NCBI GenBank assembly: GCA_003222835.1 | Contig: QHXE01000144.1 | Location: 1 to 14,349 of the forward strand | Reading direction: 5' to 3' | Source: Acidobacteriota bacterium | GTDB taxonomy: Bacteria > Acidobacteriota > Blastocatellia > Pyrinomonadales > Pyrinomonadaceae | DNA length: 14,349 bases | In this document: in pieces, positions 1 to 7,088 of the stretch | Numbering within the stretch: position 1 is the first letter of the stretch | Layout: each line of letters starts with the position of its first letter | Position numbers and translations under genes: made by a program | The notes under the pieces: model-generated | Told to the model about the DNA's origin: nothing | Databases searched by the model: none | Seen by the model: the letters and a program-made list of their open reading frames with translations, nothing else

Positions 1-294
1 TGCCAGGCTCGCGCGCAGGCCTTTGCGCAATTCGCTGTCGCTTTGTTGATTCAGCCTTCGGGACGACACTAAAGCGCCCGAACCGTGTCGAACCTTTAGC
101 AGTCCTTCCTTCTGCAGTTCGCGATACGCCGCGGCGATGGTGTTGAGATTGATACCGAGGTCATCCGCCACCTGACGGACAGGCGGCAACGCCATTCCTT
201 CACGCAACTCGCCGCGCGCAATCAAACCCTTGATTTCGTCAGCGACTTGACGATAGATGGGTCGTCGATCAGACTCGTCAATCGTTATGTACAT
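1..294 (-). CDS. GntR-family transcriptional regulator, N-terminal part (cut by window edge)
   Basis: The reverse strand reads from ATG at 294 without a stop to the window edge, giving 98 residues starting MYITIDESDRRPIYRQVADE. This is the winged helix-turn-helix of GntR regulators. IYRQVADEIKGLIARGEL is helix 1, LPPVRQVADDLGIN and NTIAAAYRELQKEGLL form the recognition helices, and VRHGSGALV is the wing. The short lead before the HTH and the absence of an extra N-terminal domain resemble the YtrA subfamily, which usually sits beside ABC transporter genes. The effector part lies outside the window, so the subfamily is inference. The start is 28 bp after the FAD oxidoreductase stop codon on the same strand. 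A candidate promoter and two palindromes lie just upstream, suggesting autoregulation. Confidence 0.9.
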   Translation of the reverse strand, partial: MYITIDESDRRPIYRQVADEIKGLIARGELREGMALPPVRQVADDLGINLNTIAAAYRELQKEGLLKVRHGSGALVSSRRLNQQSDSELRKGLRASLA

Positions 295-302
295 AGAGTT
301 GT

Positions 303-343
303 GTGTCTTCAGACACTATACACTAGTGTAATCGGCGTGCAAA
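303..343 (-). promoter_or_regulatory. Candidate promoter with two palindromic operators before the GntR gene
   Basis: Two adjacent palindromes are visible. At 303-316 GTGTCT and AGACAC are separated by TC. At 319-330 TACACTAGTGTA is a perfect 12-bp palindrome. On the minus strand a possible -10 (TATAGT, 315-320) and -35 (TTTGCA, 338-343) with a 17-bp spacer overlap them. The right palindrome also contains the stop codon of the preceding oxidoreductase (323-325). GntR proteins bind short palindromes with GT/AC ends and often repress their own promoter, so autoregulation is a reasonable inference. Site and promoter are judged by eye only. Confidence 0.5.
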
Positions 344-1765
344 CAGAATGGTCTTGCGCCGCGATCCCCGCCGACTTGGGTTCCTGATAATATCGGCGAC
401 GGCGTTGGCTGATTCGGAAATGCTTGCCAGACCTGGGCTCGAAGAAACCGTGTCACCAACCAGAAAAACGTTTGGGAAGATTGTCCTAAAATTGTCTTCC
501 GAGACAAAGGAGACCCCCGAAGAACAGAGCCCGCCAACCATTCCAAACTTGCGGCGAGTAGTTTCATAGAACGTCTGTGGCGTGGCAGTTTCAATCACCT
601 CGACCTCGTCGCCGAGTTCAGGCATTGACGCATGCAATCGCGTCCAGACGAGTTCCAGGCTGGCTTGATCTTTCTGCTCATGTGCGGATTCATCTTCGTG
701 AAAGGTAAACCAGTCTTCAGCATCCGTGAACGTCGAAACGGTTACCGCGAGTTTTCCTTCAGGGGCGCGACCCGCGTCCGACGCGATTGCGAAGATAAAT
801 TGCGCCTCATCCGGCAAGTAATTCTGATCTTCTTGCCAATCAGTAAGAACGACGATTCGGTTCGACGCCAGTCGTTGAGCGGCAGCTTGATCCAGGCTGA
901 GAAAGAGCAGGTATGCTCCCCATCCTCGAAGCTGTTTGAGTTGCTTTGAAACCGATGACGGGGTCCGAGCCAAGCCGATGAGTTTCCCGTACGTGTCCCA
1001 GATGGTCAGGTTGCTAATAATCGCTTCCGTCGCTAGTATTCGCTCGCCGCTTAATAGATCGACTCCCATCGGCTGACCATCTGAACCGTATGCGAAGCGC
1101 AGAACGGGCGCGTTCATTCGCAATGTGCCGCCACTCTTTTTCAATGATTCAGCAAGTGCATCAGCGAGTGCTTGAGCGCCACCTTGTATAGTCCACAGGC
1201 CCCGATGTGGAAGCATGAGAGCCTGCGCCGCGCCGGCGAGTGGTGATCGATCGCTTGTGCACTGCGTGAGAGTTTGAAGCTGCACATCGATAAAGCGGCG
1301 GAACCTTAACGAGCAATTGGCCAAGTAGGTACTCGTGGCGGTGCGCGCTGAGCCGCGATTAGGGTCGTTGAACTCCGCGAGCTTGCGATAAAAGGTGACG
1401 GCTGGTACGGCACACTCCGGAAAAGCCTGACGAAGATCGTCCTCGAATTGGCGCTCGCTGACAGCTACGGCAACATCGGTTCCGTCCGGCAAGCGAACGA
1501 CATAGGCGGGTGAAAGCGCCTGCACGTTCGGTGGTTCGACCGCAAGCTCGGAGAAGATCTTTTCGTAGATTCCTTCCGCTTCCCAACCTGAGTACAAACC
1601 AGCGGTTGGCTCAAACGTGTATCCGAGATGTTCGAAATTGGCGACACAACCGCCCACGTGCGACTGCCTCTCGAACAGACAAACATCGACGCCGCGCGCA
1701 GCGAGCAGGGCAGCCGCTGTCAGTCCTCCAATGCCACCGCCAACGACAACCACTTCGTGATTCAT
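323..1765 (-). CDS. Phytoene-desaturase-like FAD-dependent oxidoreductase
   Basis: The 480-residue protein begins with a Rossmann dinucleotide-binding site: VVVVGGGIGGLTAAALLAARG (residues 5-25), then the FAD-ribose-binding acidic residue in LFERQSHVGG. The C-terminus has the second FAD-contacting stretch NVFLVGDTVSSSPGLASISE. This layout fits the amine oxidase/phytoene desaturase (CrtI, CrtO, carotene isomerase, retinol saturase) superfamily, and the length is normal for it. The substrate cannot be read from the sequence: no other carotenoid gene is present, so a carotenoid role is only one option. It starts 4 bp after the CPBP protease stop codon, so the two are probably co-transcribed. The last residues (RRGSRRKTILFARRLH) are basic and run into the palindrome before the GntR gene. 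Confidence 0.85.
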   Translation of the reverse strand: MNHEVVVVGGGIGGLTAAALLAARGVDVCLFERQSHVGGCVANFEHLGYTFEPTAGLYSGWEAEGIYEKIFSELAVEPPNVQALSPAYVVRLPDGTDVAVAVSERQFEDDLRQAFPECAVPAVTFYRKLAEFNDPNRGSARTATSTYLANCSLRFRRFIDVQLQTLTQCTSDRSPLAGAAQALMLPHRGLWTIQGGAQALADALAESLKKSGGTLRMNAPVLRFAYGSDGQPMGVDLLSGERILATEAIISNLTIWDTYGKLIGLARTPSSVSKQLKQLRGWGAYLLFLSLDQAAAQRLASNRIVVLTDWQEDQNYLPDEAQFIFAIASDAGRAPEGKLAVTVSTFTDAEDWFTFHEDESAHEQKDQASLELVWTRLHASMPELGDEVEVIETATPQTFYETTRRKFGMVGGLCSSGVSFVSEDNFRTIFPNVFLVGDTVSSSPGLASISESANAVADIIRNPSRRGSRRKTILFARRLH

Positions 1766-1769
1766 TTGA

Positions 1770-2663
1770 TCAGCCGAAACACCGCAGGACGCAAGTCAGA
1801 GCACCCTTGGGTCGCGAAGATTCGACAAGGGCGTTCAGATAGGGATACAAGAGGATAATTATTGATTGAATGCCGTTGAAGACTACGTGAATCATATAGC
1901 AGGGGAGCAGGCGACCGGTGCGCGCGCGAACCACTGTCAAAGCGATGCTGAGAACGGAGATCGACAAAATCGCGCCGATATTCTGCCGGTATTGCCACAT
2001 GTGTAGGCCGGCGAACATCGCCGCTACGACCATCACAGCGAACAACCGTCCGATCACTCTTTGCAGAGCTGAATAGAGCAAGCCACGATAAATGAACTCT
2101 TCGACCAACGGCGCGGTTGCTACCGCGAGAAACGCCAGGACCAAGGCAGCGGCGCGAGAGCTTTGCAGAATTCGATCGAGATCAGTCTCCTTTCCGCCGA
2201 ACAGAGCGGTTGTCAGCCACGCGACCACGAACAGAGAAAGCGCGATGCCCGTGCTCTTCCAAATCCCGAAGTTGGGAGTCCAATCCCATCCAAAGACTTG
2301 TTTCAATGACAACTTTCCCATTCGCGTCGCCAACGCCCAAATCACCGCCAACGTTAGAAAATGCGCCGGCAACCATCCTGAGACAAACAGCAGGACAAAG
2401 GTCTTATCGGCGAGCAAGATTTGTTCTGTAGGGGCCGGACGTCCCCGATAGTGATAGGCGACGTAGGGAGCAACGAAGAGGTTTGGGACCACGAACAGCA
2501 GCGCGATGCTCAGCAGCCAGACAACGATCGCCGCGGGAACCCCCCAAGGTGGGTTCTCGGGATTCCCAACGGAACTCGCTATCGCGGGAGTGGATTCTGT
2601 TTCAGGAAGGGTTTGAGAGTGAATCGGCGGCGTTGGATAGATGGTTTCGTCTGATGTGGTCAC
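1770..2663 (-). CDS. CPBP-family (Rce1-like) intramembrane metalloprotease
   Basis: The 297-residue membrane protein has a proline-rich, polar N-terminus (about 1-40) followed by several hydrophobic segments. The three CPBP/ABI motifs are present: EExxxR as EEFIYR (residues 188-193), FxxxH as FAGLH (217-221), and a third membrane motif with His259 and Asn263 in MIHVVFN. These residues form the glutamate/histidine metal site of Rce1-type proteases, so the enzyme is probably active in the cytoplasmic membrane. Bacterial members act in bacteriocin immunity, maturation or membrane-protein processing, but the substrate here is unknown. The start is GTG at 2663 (VTTSDETIYP); no clear Shine-Dalgarno is seen and a later start is possible. 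The downstream oxidoreductase follows after 4 bp. Confidence 0.88.
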   Translation of the reverse strand: MTTSDETIYPTPPIHSQTLPETESTPAIASSVGNPENPPWGVPAAIVVWLLSIALLFVVPNLFVAPYVAYHYRGRPAPTEQILLADKTFVLLFVSGWLPAHFLTLAVIWALATRMGKLSLKQVFGWDWTPNFGIWKSTGIALSLFVVAWLTTALFGGKETDLDRILQSSRAAALVLAFLAVATAPLVEEFIYRGLLYSALQRVIGRLFAVMVVAAMFAGLHMWQYRQNIGAILSISVLSIALTVVRARTGRLLPCYMIHVVFNGIQSIIILLYPYLNALVESSRPKGALTCVLRCFG

Positions 2664-2680
2664 GCGACTGGTAATTTAGG

Positions 2681-3077
2681 TCAGGTTGTTGATGGGCATG
2701 TGATTGTGAACTCTGAATCCACTTGCGGATCAGCCGCCACTAGTTTCTTAAGGTGGGAATCCACCCGCAGGTTAAGACCCTCCAAGCTCCTCGCCCCGAG
2801 TAATGCCAAGTCGCCCTTTTGAGCAAAGACCACTTCATCGACAGTGAAGAATTTGTCCACGGATTATCACGAACCCCACACTGCGGCTGATCTGTTGCCC
2901 ATTGGCCATCACAAACGGGACATCCTTCTTTTCGCGACTCACTCCGATTCTTTCGAGCGTCGCAGTAGGAATCCAGGAGTATTCGCTTTCAGAGTCAACC
3001 AAAAGCCGGCGAATAATGGCGGACTGGCTGCGATTCACGACATTCTCGACTCTGCAACTGGTGTAGAAGGTGCCCAC
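2681..3077 (-). pseudogene. Retropepsin-like aspartic protease, frameshifted and with altered active site
   Basis: From GTG at 3077 the reading frame gives VGTFYTSCRVENVVNRSQ, then LLVDSESEYSWIP and MANGQQISRSVGFVIIR, typical of bacterial clan AA (gag-like) aspartyl proteases. That frame stops at 2835. A second frame from about 2860 continues the fold as FFTVDEVVFAQKGDLALLG, then SLEGLNLRVD, to a TGA at 2681-2683. The two halves join if two bases are restored near 2856-2861: CGTGTGGAC instead of CGTGGAC would read R-V-D-K-F-F. The whole would then be 132 residues, normal for the family. Independently, the catalytic Asp-Thr/Ser-Gly is Asp-Ser-Glu (GAA where GGA is expected). Two separate lesions suggest a dead gene rather than a sequencing error. 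It begins 4 bp after the sigma-54 regulator stop codon. Family identity is from memory of related proteins. Confidence 0.75.
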
Positions 3078-3081
3078 GTCA

Positions 3082-5220
3082 CTATTGTTCTTTTGAAGGG
3101 CTGCTCTTGCCATTGTACTGATCAAGCTTTCGATAGATTGTCTTACGACCGATGTTTAGCAACTTCGCCGCGCGTGTCTTGTCGCCTGAAGTGTAGTCAA
3201 GCGTCGCTTGAATCGCATGCCGCTCGATCTCGTCCATCGACGATGGAACTTCGATCTCCAGTTTCGCGCTGCGCCCTTCGTTGGCGGCCTGCGCCCGCTC
3301 CGTCCTAACCATCGCCTCTCGTTCTGACAGGACATTGCCAATCGCGCCTGGAAGATCCTCAAGCTCGATTTGCCGGCCTGCGGCGATGATCACGGCTCGT
3401 TCGACGGCATTCTCGAGTTCGCGCACATTACCCGGCCAGTCATAGCTAATCAGGGCGCTCAGCGCAGGCTTGGAGATGCCCGAGACGAACCGCCCGGTAC
3501 GTTGCTTGTAATGTTCCAGAAAGTGAATCACCAATGGATGAATATCTTCGCGCCGCTCGCGCAGAGGCGGGAGATTAATCGGGAAGACAGAGAGCCGATA
3601 GAACAAATCCCGACGGAAACTTCCTTCCTCGACGGCGCGCTCCAAATCGACGTTTGACGCCGCGATGATTCGCACATCTGACTTCAGAACTTCATTTCCG
3701 CCTACGCGCGTAAATTCTCCGTCCTGTAATACTCGCAAGAAGCGAACCTGCGCGGCCAAAGACATTTCTCCGACTTCATCGAGGAAAAGCGTCCCGCCGT
3801 TGGCCTCTTCAAAACGGCCGCGTCGCCGAGCGCGGGCATCGGTGAACGCGCCCTTCTCGTGGCCAAAGAGTTCAGACTCCAGCAGAGTTTCGGGAATCGC
3901 GCCGCAGTTGAGTTTGATGTACGGCTTGTCTTCACGGCCCGAATTGAAATGAATAAGATTCGCCACCAGTTCTTTGCCGGTGCCTGATTCCCCGTGAATC
4001 AAAACGGAAGTTTGCGTATCGGCGACACTTAGGCCCAATTGAATAGCGCGGCGAATCGTGGGCGCTTGTCCGATGATTCCTTCTTCGCCATAACGTTCAT
4101 GCAGCGCGCTCTTCAGACGCATCACTTCGGCAGAAAGATGATCTCGCTCCAGCGCCGTCCCAATTTGATCGGCAATGCCTTCAACCAGGGCGACCTCATG
4201 ATCTTTGAAACCATCGCGCGGTTCACTCCAAACCAGACCGAGCAGTCCGAAGGCGTGGCCGGCGATGCGCACGGGCGCGACCAAAGCGGCTCTTCCGCCG
4301 AGTGTGGCATTGAACATGATGCGCAACGCCAGGGGTAGATCGTTCTCCAGCAGCTTCAGGGTCTTGCCTTGTGCCAGCACTTCCACCATCGCCGGGTATG
4401 CGGTTATATCCATCGACTGACCGTGGGCTTCAATCAGCCCGCGCACATTATCGGTGCGGGCGTGTGGCGCGGCTTTGAAGGCGGCGAGACTTATACGCTT
4501 TTCGTCCGAATCCAGCACGCCCAGGGCGCAGTAATCCGCTCCCACCAGCGACAACGTGCGGTCCAGCACCGCGGAAGTTACCTCGCCAAAATCCGATCGC
4601 GCGTTGAGGGCGTTAGCGATTTCCAGCAATGCTTTCGTCGTCTCAGCCTCGCGCTTTTTGTCGGTATAGATTCGCGTGTACTGATAACCAATCGCCAGTT
4701 GGGTGGCGATTGAAACCAGAAATGCGACTTCTTCATCAAACCAGCGACGTGGCGCCCGCGTCTGATGCAAGCCGATAATTCCCAGAACTTCGTCACCGAG
4801 AACGACCGGCACCACGAGTAGCGAACGCGTCCCCAAGCTCCGGGCAAAGAAGCGCACTTTGTGATCGATTGTGATATCCGCAGTGTCGTCAAGCTTGATT
4901 GGCTGTTTGAGATCCAGGTGCTGAGAAAGCGTCGCCACGTCCACCGGAATGCGTGCATCCAAACTTGACGGCACCGCTTCAGACGCCCGCCACTCATGAC
5001 TGACTCGGAGTTCGCCTTCGGCAGTCAGTTTGATGATGTCGCAGCGATCGACTTCCATCATCCGGCCCAGTTCCGCGACAAAGACTTTCAGGAACGAATC
5101 CAGATTAATCGAAGTCGGCAGATTCGCCGCCAGACGCCCGATGATGGACTCACGCGCTTCATGCAGCTTCAGCTTACGTTCAAGCGAAAGACTCTGCTCT
5201 GTTTCGACTGCCGTTTGCAT
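3082..5220 (-). CDS. Sigma-54-dependent transcriptional activator with two GAF domains
   Basis: The 712-residue protein has GAF-like domains at about 20-170 and 184-350, a sigma-54 AAA+ domain at about 370-620, and a Fis-type HTH at about 655-695. The AAA+ part has Walker A GESGTGKE (400-407), Walker B GGTLFLDE, the arginine-rich FRRDLFYRL segment and DWPGNVRELENAVERAV. The HTH is TRAAKLLNIGRKTIYRKL. Such proteins hydrolyse ATP to remodel the sigma-54 RNA polymerase closed complex; the GAF domains probably sense a small ligand or redox signal. There is no receiver domain, so control by a response-regulator phosphorelay is unlikely. The sigma-54 contact loop is GAFTDA (447-452) instead of GAFTGA. 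ATG at 5220 fits the family, but no strong Shine-Dalgarno is visible. The retropepsin remnant follows after 4 bp. Target genes are not evident. Confidence 0.95.
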   Translation of the reverse strand: MQTAVETEQSLSLERKLKLHEARESIIGRLAANLPTSINLDSFLKVFVAELGRMMEVDRCDIIKLTAEGELRVSHEWRASEAVPSSLDARIPVDVATLSQHLDLKQPIKLDDTADITIDHKVRFFARSLGTRSLLVVPVVLGDEVLGIIGLHQTRAPRRWFDEEVAFLVSIATQLAIGYQYTRIYTDKKREAETTKALLEIANALNARSDFGEVTSAVLDRTLSLVGADYCALGVLDSDEKRISLAAFKAAPHARTDNVRGLIEAHGQSMDITAYPAMVEVLAQGKTLKLLENDLPLALRIMFNATLGGRAALVAPVRIAGHAFGLLGLVWSEPRDGFKDHEVALVEGIADQIGTALERDHLSAEVMRLKSALHERYGEEGIIGQAPTIRRAIQLGLSVADTQTSVLIHGESGTGKELVANLIHFNSGREDKPYIKLNCGAIPETLLESELFGHEKGAFTDARARRRGRFEEANGGTLFLDEVGEMSLAAQVRFLRVLQDGEFTRVGGNEVLKSDVRIIAASNVDLERAVEEGSFRRDLFYRLSVFPINLPPLRERREDIHPLVIHFLEHYKQRTGRFVSGISKPALSALISYDWPGNVRELENAVERAVIIAAGRQIELEDLPGAIGNVLSEREAMVRTERAQAANEGRSAKLEIEVPSSMDEIERHAIQATLDYTSGDKTRAAKLLNIGRKTIYRKLDQYNGKSSPSKEQ

Positions 5221-5394
5221 CTAATGCGAATTAACTGCGAATAGAATATCAGAAGGGATTGCGGCGGACTAAGGCGCGCACCTCTTCAAAAGCGCGGCGA
5301 TCATAACTAAGCGCCGCGTAAGTTGCAAAACGAGACTCAATTGCGCGCGTTGCAGGCTTCGTTCATGCGGTGCTGGGCATCTTAGATTGCGCAG

Positions 5395-5424
5395 TTGTCA
5401 CTGCGGAAAGTGGTCTCGTATAAT
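5395..5424 (+). promoter_or_regulatory. Sigma-70-type promoter for the FmdB-like gene
   Basis: TTGTCA at 5395-5400 and TATAAT at 5419-5424 are separated by 18 bp. This is one mismatch from the -35 consensus and a perfect -10. Transcription would start near 5431, leaving a leader of about 35 nt before the ATG at 5467. The remaining gap to the divergent sigma-54 regulator (5221-5394) shows only a 7-bp stem with a 12-nt loop at 5293-5318 and nothing else recognisable. Confidence 0.75.
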
Positions 5425-5466
5425 CCAACAAGAATAGGAACACGTTAATAAAGAGCTGAGTTTATA

Positions 5467-5757
5467 ATGCCGATTTACGAATTTCGCTGTAAGAAGTGCA
5501 ACGCGCTGACTGAGGTTTTTCAAAAGTTGTCGGACAAGCTGCCGAGTCGGTGTTCCAAGTGCGGTGGTCGTCTGGAAAAGCTTATTTCGAGGCCCTCGAT
5601 TCAGTTCAAGGGCGAAGGCTGGTATATCACCGACTACGCACGCAAGGGCAGCGGCGCCGAAAAAGCGGAAAAGGAAGCGTCGGCGCCAGAGTCGGCGCCG
5701 ACAACTGAAAAAACCAAGCCGCCTAAGAGTCCCGCAAAGAAAACAGAATCGGATTAA
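5467..5757 (+). CDS. FmdB-family zinc ribbon protein
   Basis: The 96-residue protein starts MPIYEFRCKKCNALTEVFQK, the standard opening of the FmdB/CxxC_CxxC_SSSS regulatory family. Two CxxC knuckles (Cys8/Cys11 and Cys29/Cys32) should bind one zinc. ISRPSIQFKGEGWYITDYARKG is the conserved segment after the ribbon. The tail from about residue 58 is low-complexity, rich in Lys, Ala, Glu, Pro and Ser, and probably disordered. The name comes from a regulator of formamidase in Methylophilus, but the cellular role of most members is unknown. The gene has its own strong promoter and is followed after 55 bp by the VWA gene on the same strand, so the two may be co-transcribed. Confidence 0.93.
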   Translation: MPIYEFRCKKCNALTEVFQKLSDKLPSRCSKCGGRLEKLISRPSIQFKGEGWYITDYARKGSGAEKAEKEASAPESAPTTEKTKPPKSPAKKTESD

Positions 5758-5812
5758 CCAGGGCTCGGATTGAACCACCAGGCACGCCGAACAAAAGGAC
5801 AGCACACGGAAA

Positions 5813-6718
5813 ATGAAGATCAGACGATTCGATGCTGGATGGCGCGCCCTAATCTTCTCGCTTTGCGCGGCGTCTTTGGCGGCTACGCTGTTAGGCCAGG
5901 CTGGCCGGCGCGCTCACCCTACGTCTGAGGCCTCAAGTGCCCTCAACGTGGTCGCGACCCGGGCTAACGGCGCGATTGCCCCGATAACTTCCAAAGATAT
6001 TTCCCTTTTTGATAATGGTGTCGAACAAACAATCAAGAACTTCGCGCCCGATCTCTCGCCCGCACGCATTGTGCTGTTGGTCGACAATTCTTTGACGATT
6101 CGCGCCGACGTCGAGAAACTGGAAGCGGCGACGCGGGAATTTGCTTATGAGATTTACGACGGCGACAAGCTGCTGATTGTCGGCTATGACAACAACGCGG
6201 AGATCGTCTCCGATTGGACCGACAATGCGAAGAAGATCGAGACGGAACTGAAGACTTTCCGTAAGAAGGGTGATCCGCATCTGTTCGACGCCGTCATGGC
6301 AGTCGTCGAAGACGCCCTGCGCCCATTGTCCGCGCAGAAGCGCGCAATCGTGGTGGTCAGCGACGGACTCGATCGCGGCAGCAAAACAAATTTCAAGCAA
6401 GCGCTCAGCGCGCTACAATCGCTCGACATCACTGTCTATTGCGTTCAAGCACAGGACCGCACGCGGGGAGCAATTCGCCGCGATGTTCCCAAACCTCGAC
6501 AAGTAATCGACGACCTCGCCGAAGGTACCGGCGGCCGCATCTTTCCAATTGACGATCCGCGCGCGGCGGCGACCGCGATCTGCGAAGAGCTGCGCAAGAA
6601 TCGATACGTGCTCTCTTACCTGCCACAGAGTGTTCCGTACAGCGAGGCCCGCCGATTGTTAGTGATGGGTAACGAGGGAATCAATGCTCGAGCCAAGACG
6701 ATGCAGCCACCTAATTGA
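5813..6718 (+). CDS. Secreted VWA-domain protein (acidobacterial VWFA-related family)
   Basis: The 301-residue protein has a basic start (MKIRRFDAGWR), a hydrophobic core and a probable signal-peptide cleavage near residues 27-30, so it is likely exported. A short beta-rich segment (LNVVATRANGAIAPITSKDISLFDNGVEQTI, read in two parts: residues 44-60 and 61-74) precedes the von Willebrand A fold, as in acidobacterial VWFA-related proteins. The metal site is unusual: IVLLVDNSLT (86-95) gives DxSxT instead of DxSxS. LFDA (in KGDPHLFDAV) and VVSDGLDRGS supply the other loops. The C-terminal half (ITVYCVQAQDR, GTGGRIFPIDD, YVLSYLP) completes the domain. The binding partner is unknown; these proteins are often implicated in surface adhesion or complex assembly. 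It follows the FmdB-like gene by 55 bp and ends facing the small membrane protein gene. Confidence 0.9.
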   Translation: MKIRRFDAGWRALIFSLCAASLAATLLGQAGRRAHPTSEASSALNVVATRANGAIAPITSKDISLFDNGVEQTIKNFAPDLSPARIVLLVDNSLTIRADVEKLEAATREFAYEIYDGDKLLIVGYDNNAEIVSDWTDNAKKIETELKTFRKKGDPHLFDAVMAVVEDALRPLSAQKRAIVVVSDGLDRGSKTNFKQALSALQSLDITVYCVQAQDRTRGAIRRDVPKPRQVIDDLAEGTGGRIFPIDDPRAAATAICEELRKNRYVLSYLPQSVPYSEARRLLVMGNEGINARAKTMQPPN

Positions 6719-6735
6719 TAGAACAATATGAAAAT

Positions 6736-6761
6736 CGTTTAGGGGCGGGCTACTGTCCGCC
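6736..6761. repeat. Short GC hairpin with a CGTTTAG edge
   Basis: CGTTTAG at 6736-6742 is followed by a 5-bp GGCGG/CCGCC stem (6744-6748 and 6757-6761) with an 8-nt loop. The same CGTTTAG plus GGCGG start occurs at 8677, so this looks like a short member of that repeat family. It lies between convergent genes and might act as a weak two-way terminator, but there is no T-run after the stem. Confidence 0.5.
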
Positions 6762-6772
6762 GATCATAGAGA

Positions 6773-7033
6773 TTAGGTTTTCTTCCGCGAGTATAGATAG
6801 AAAAGCGTTAAGATAATCGCCAGCAGGATGATTTCCCAAAAAGCAAACACACTTCGGTCGAAACGGCCGGTCTCATCGTGCGCATCCATGTAAACGATGA
6901 ATGTGCCGAAGGAAATTCCGACGACCAGCCAGATGATTTGTCTCTTAGTGTCCCACACGATCGATTTGTGCTTTGAGCTTTGTACTTTGTGCTGCGAGCC
7001 CTGAACTCGGGGCATCACCTTCGAAACCAGCAT
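6773..7033 (-). CDS. Small two-helix membrane protein of unknown function
   Basis: I do not recognise a family. The reading frame gives 86 residues with two hydrophobic segments, IIWLVVGISFGTFIVYM (33-49) and FAFWEIILLAIILTLFYLY (63-81), joined by a short acidic loop and ending in the basic tail SRKKT. This predicts a hairpin in the membrane. The start is uncertain: ATG at 7033 is the longest, but residues 13-24 are encoded by the left arm of a 7-bp tandem repeat (6965-6992). GTG at 6958, just past that arm, would give a more compact protein beginning at Val26 (VWDTKRQ). It lies downstream of the GNAT gene on the same strand and is separated from it by the repeat element. It could be real or fortuitous; the paired helices favour real. 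Confidence 0.55.
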   Translation of the reverse strand: MLVSKVMPRVQGSQHKVQSSKHKSIVWDTKRQIIWLVVGISFGTFIVYMDAHDETGRFDRSVFAFWEIILLAIILTLFYLYSRKKT

Positions 7034-7088
7034 GCAGATTACCGAAGGTCAAAGCACAAAGCGCAAAGGACAAAGCACAAACTTCAAA
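6965..7088. repeat. Degenerate 7-bp tandem repeats in inverted arms (TTTGNNC element)
   Basis: Left arm: four consecutive heptamers TTTGTGC, TTTGAGC, TTTGTAC, TTTGTGC at 6965-6992. Right arm: five heptamers in the opposite orientation at 7047-7081 (GGTCAAA, GCACAAA, GCGCAAA, GGACAAA, GCACAAA), and a poorer sixth (CTTCAAA, 7082-7088) that includes the GNAT stop codon. The arms are separated by 54 bp and could fold into a long imperfect hairpin. The architecture recalls the heptanucleotide STRR repeats of filamentous cyanobacteria, but kinship is not implied. Confidence 0.85.

Noticed and set aside
632..949. Open plus-strand frame of 105 residues
   Set aside because: It lies within the FAD oxidoreductase on the opposite strand and its translation has no recognisable domain.
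2844..3308. Open plus-strand frame of 154 residues
   Set aside because: It crosses the retropepsin remnant and the end of the sigma-54 regulator, both recognisable on the minus strand. It is low-quality and rich in Ser, Arg and Cys.
5293..5318. 7-bp GC stem (CGCGGCG/CGCCGCG) as a terminator or operator
   Set aside because: It lies between divergent genes, has no T-run, and such stems are expected by chance in GC-rich DNA.
6965..7088. Heptamer arrays read as a CRISPR array or a telomere-like tract
   Set aside because: Units are 7 bp with no spacers of 25-40 bp, arms are inverted, and no cas genes are present. The tract is far too short and internal for a telomere.
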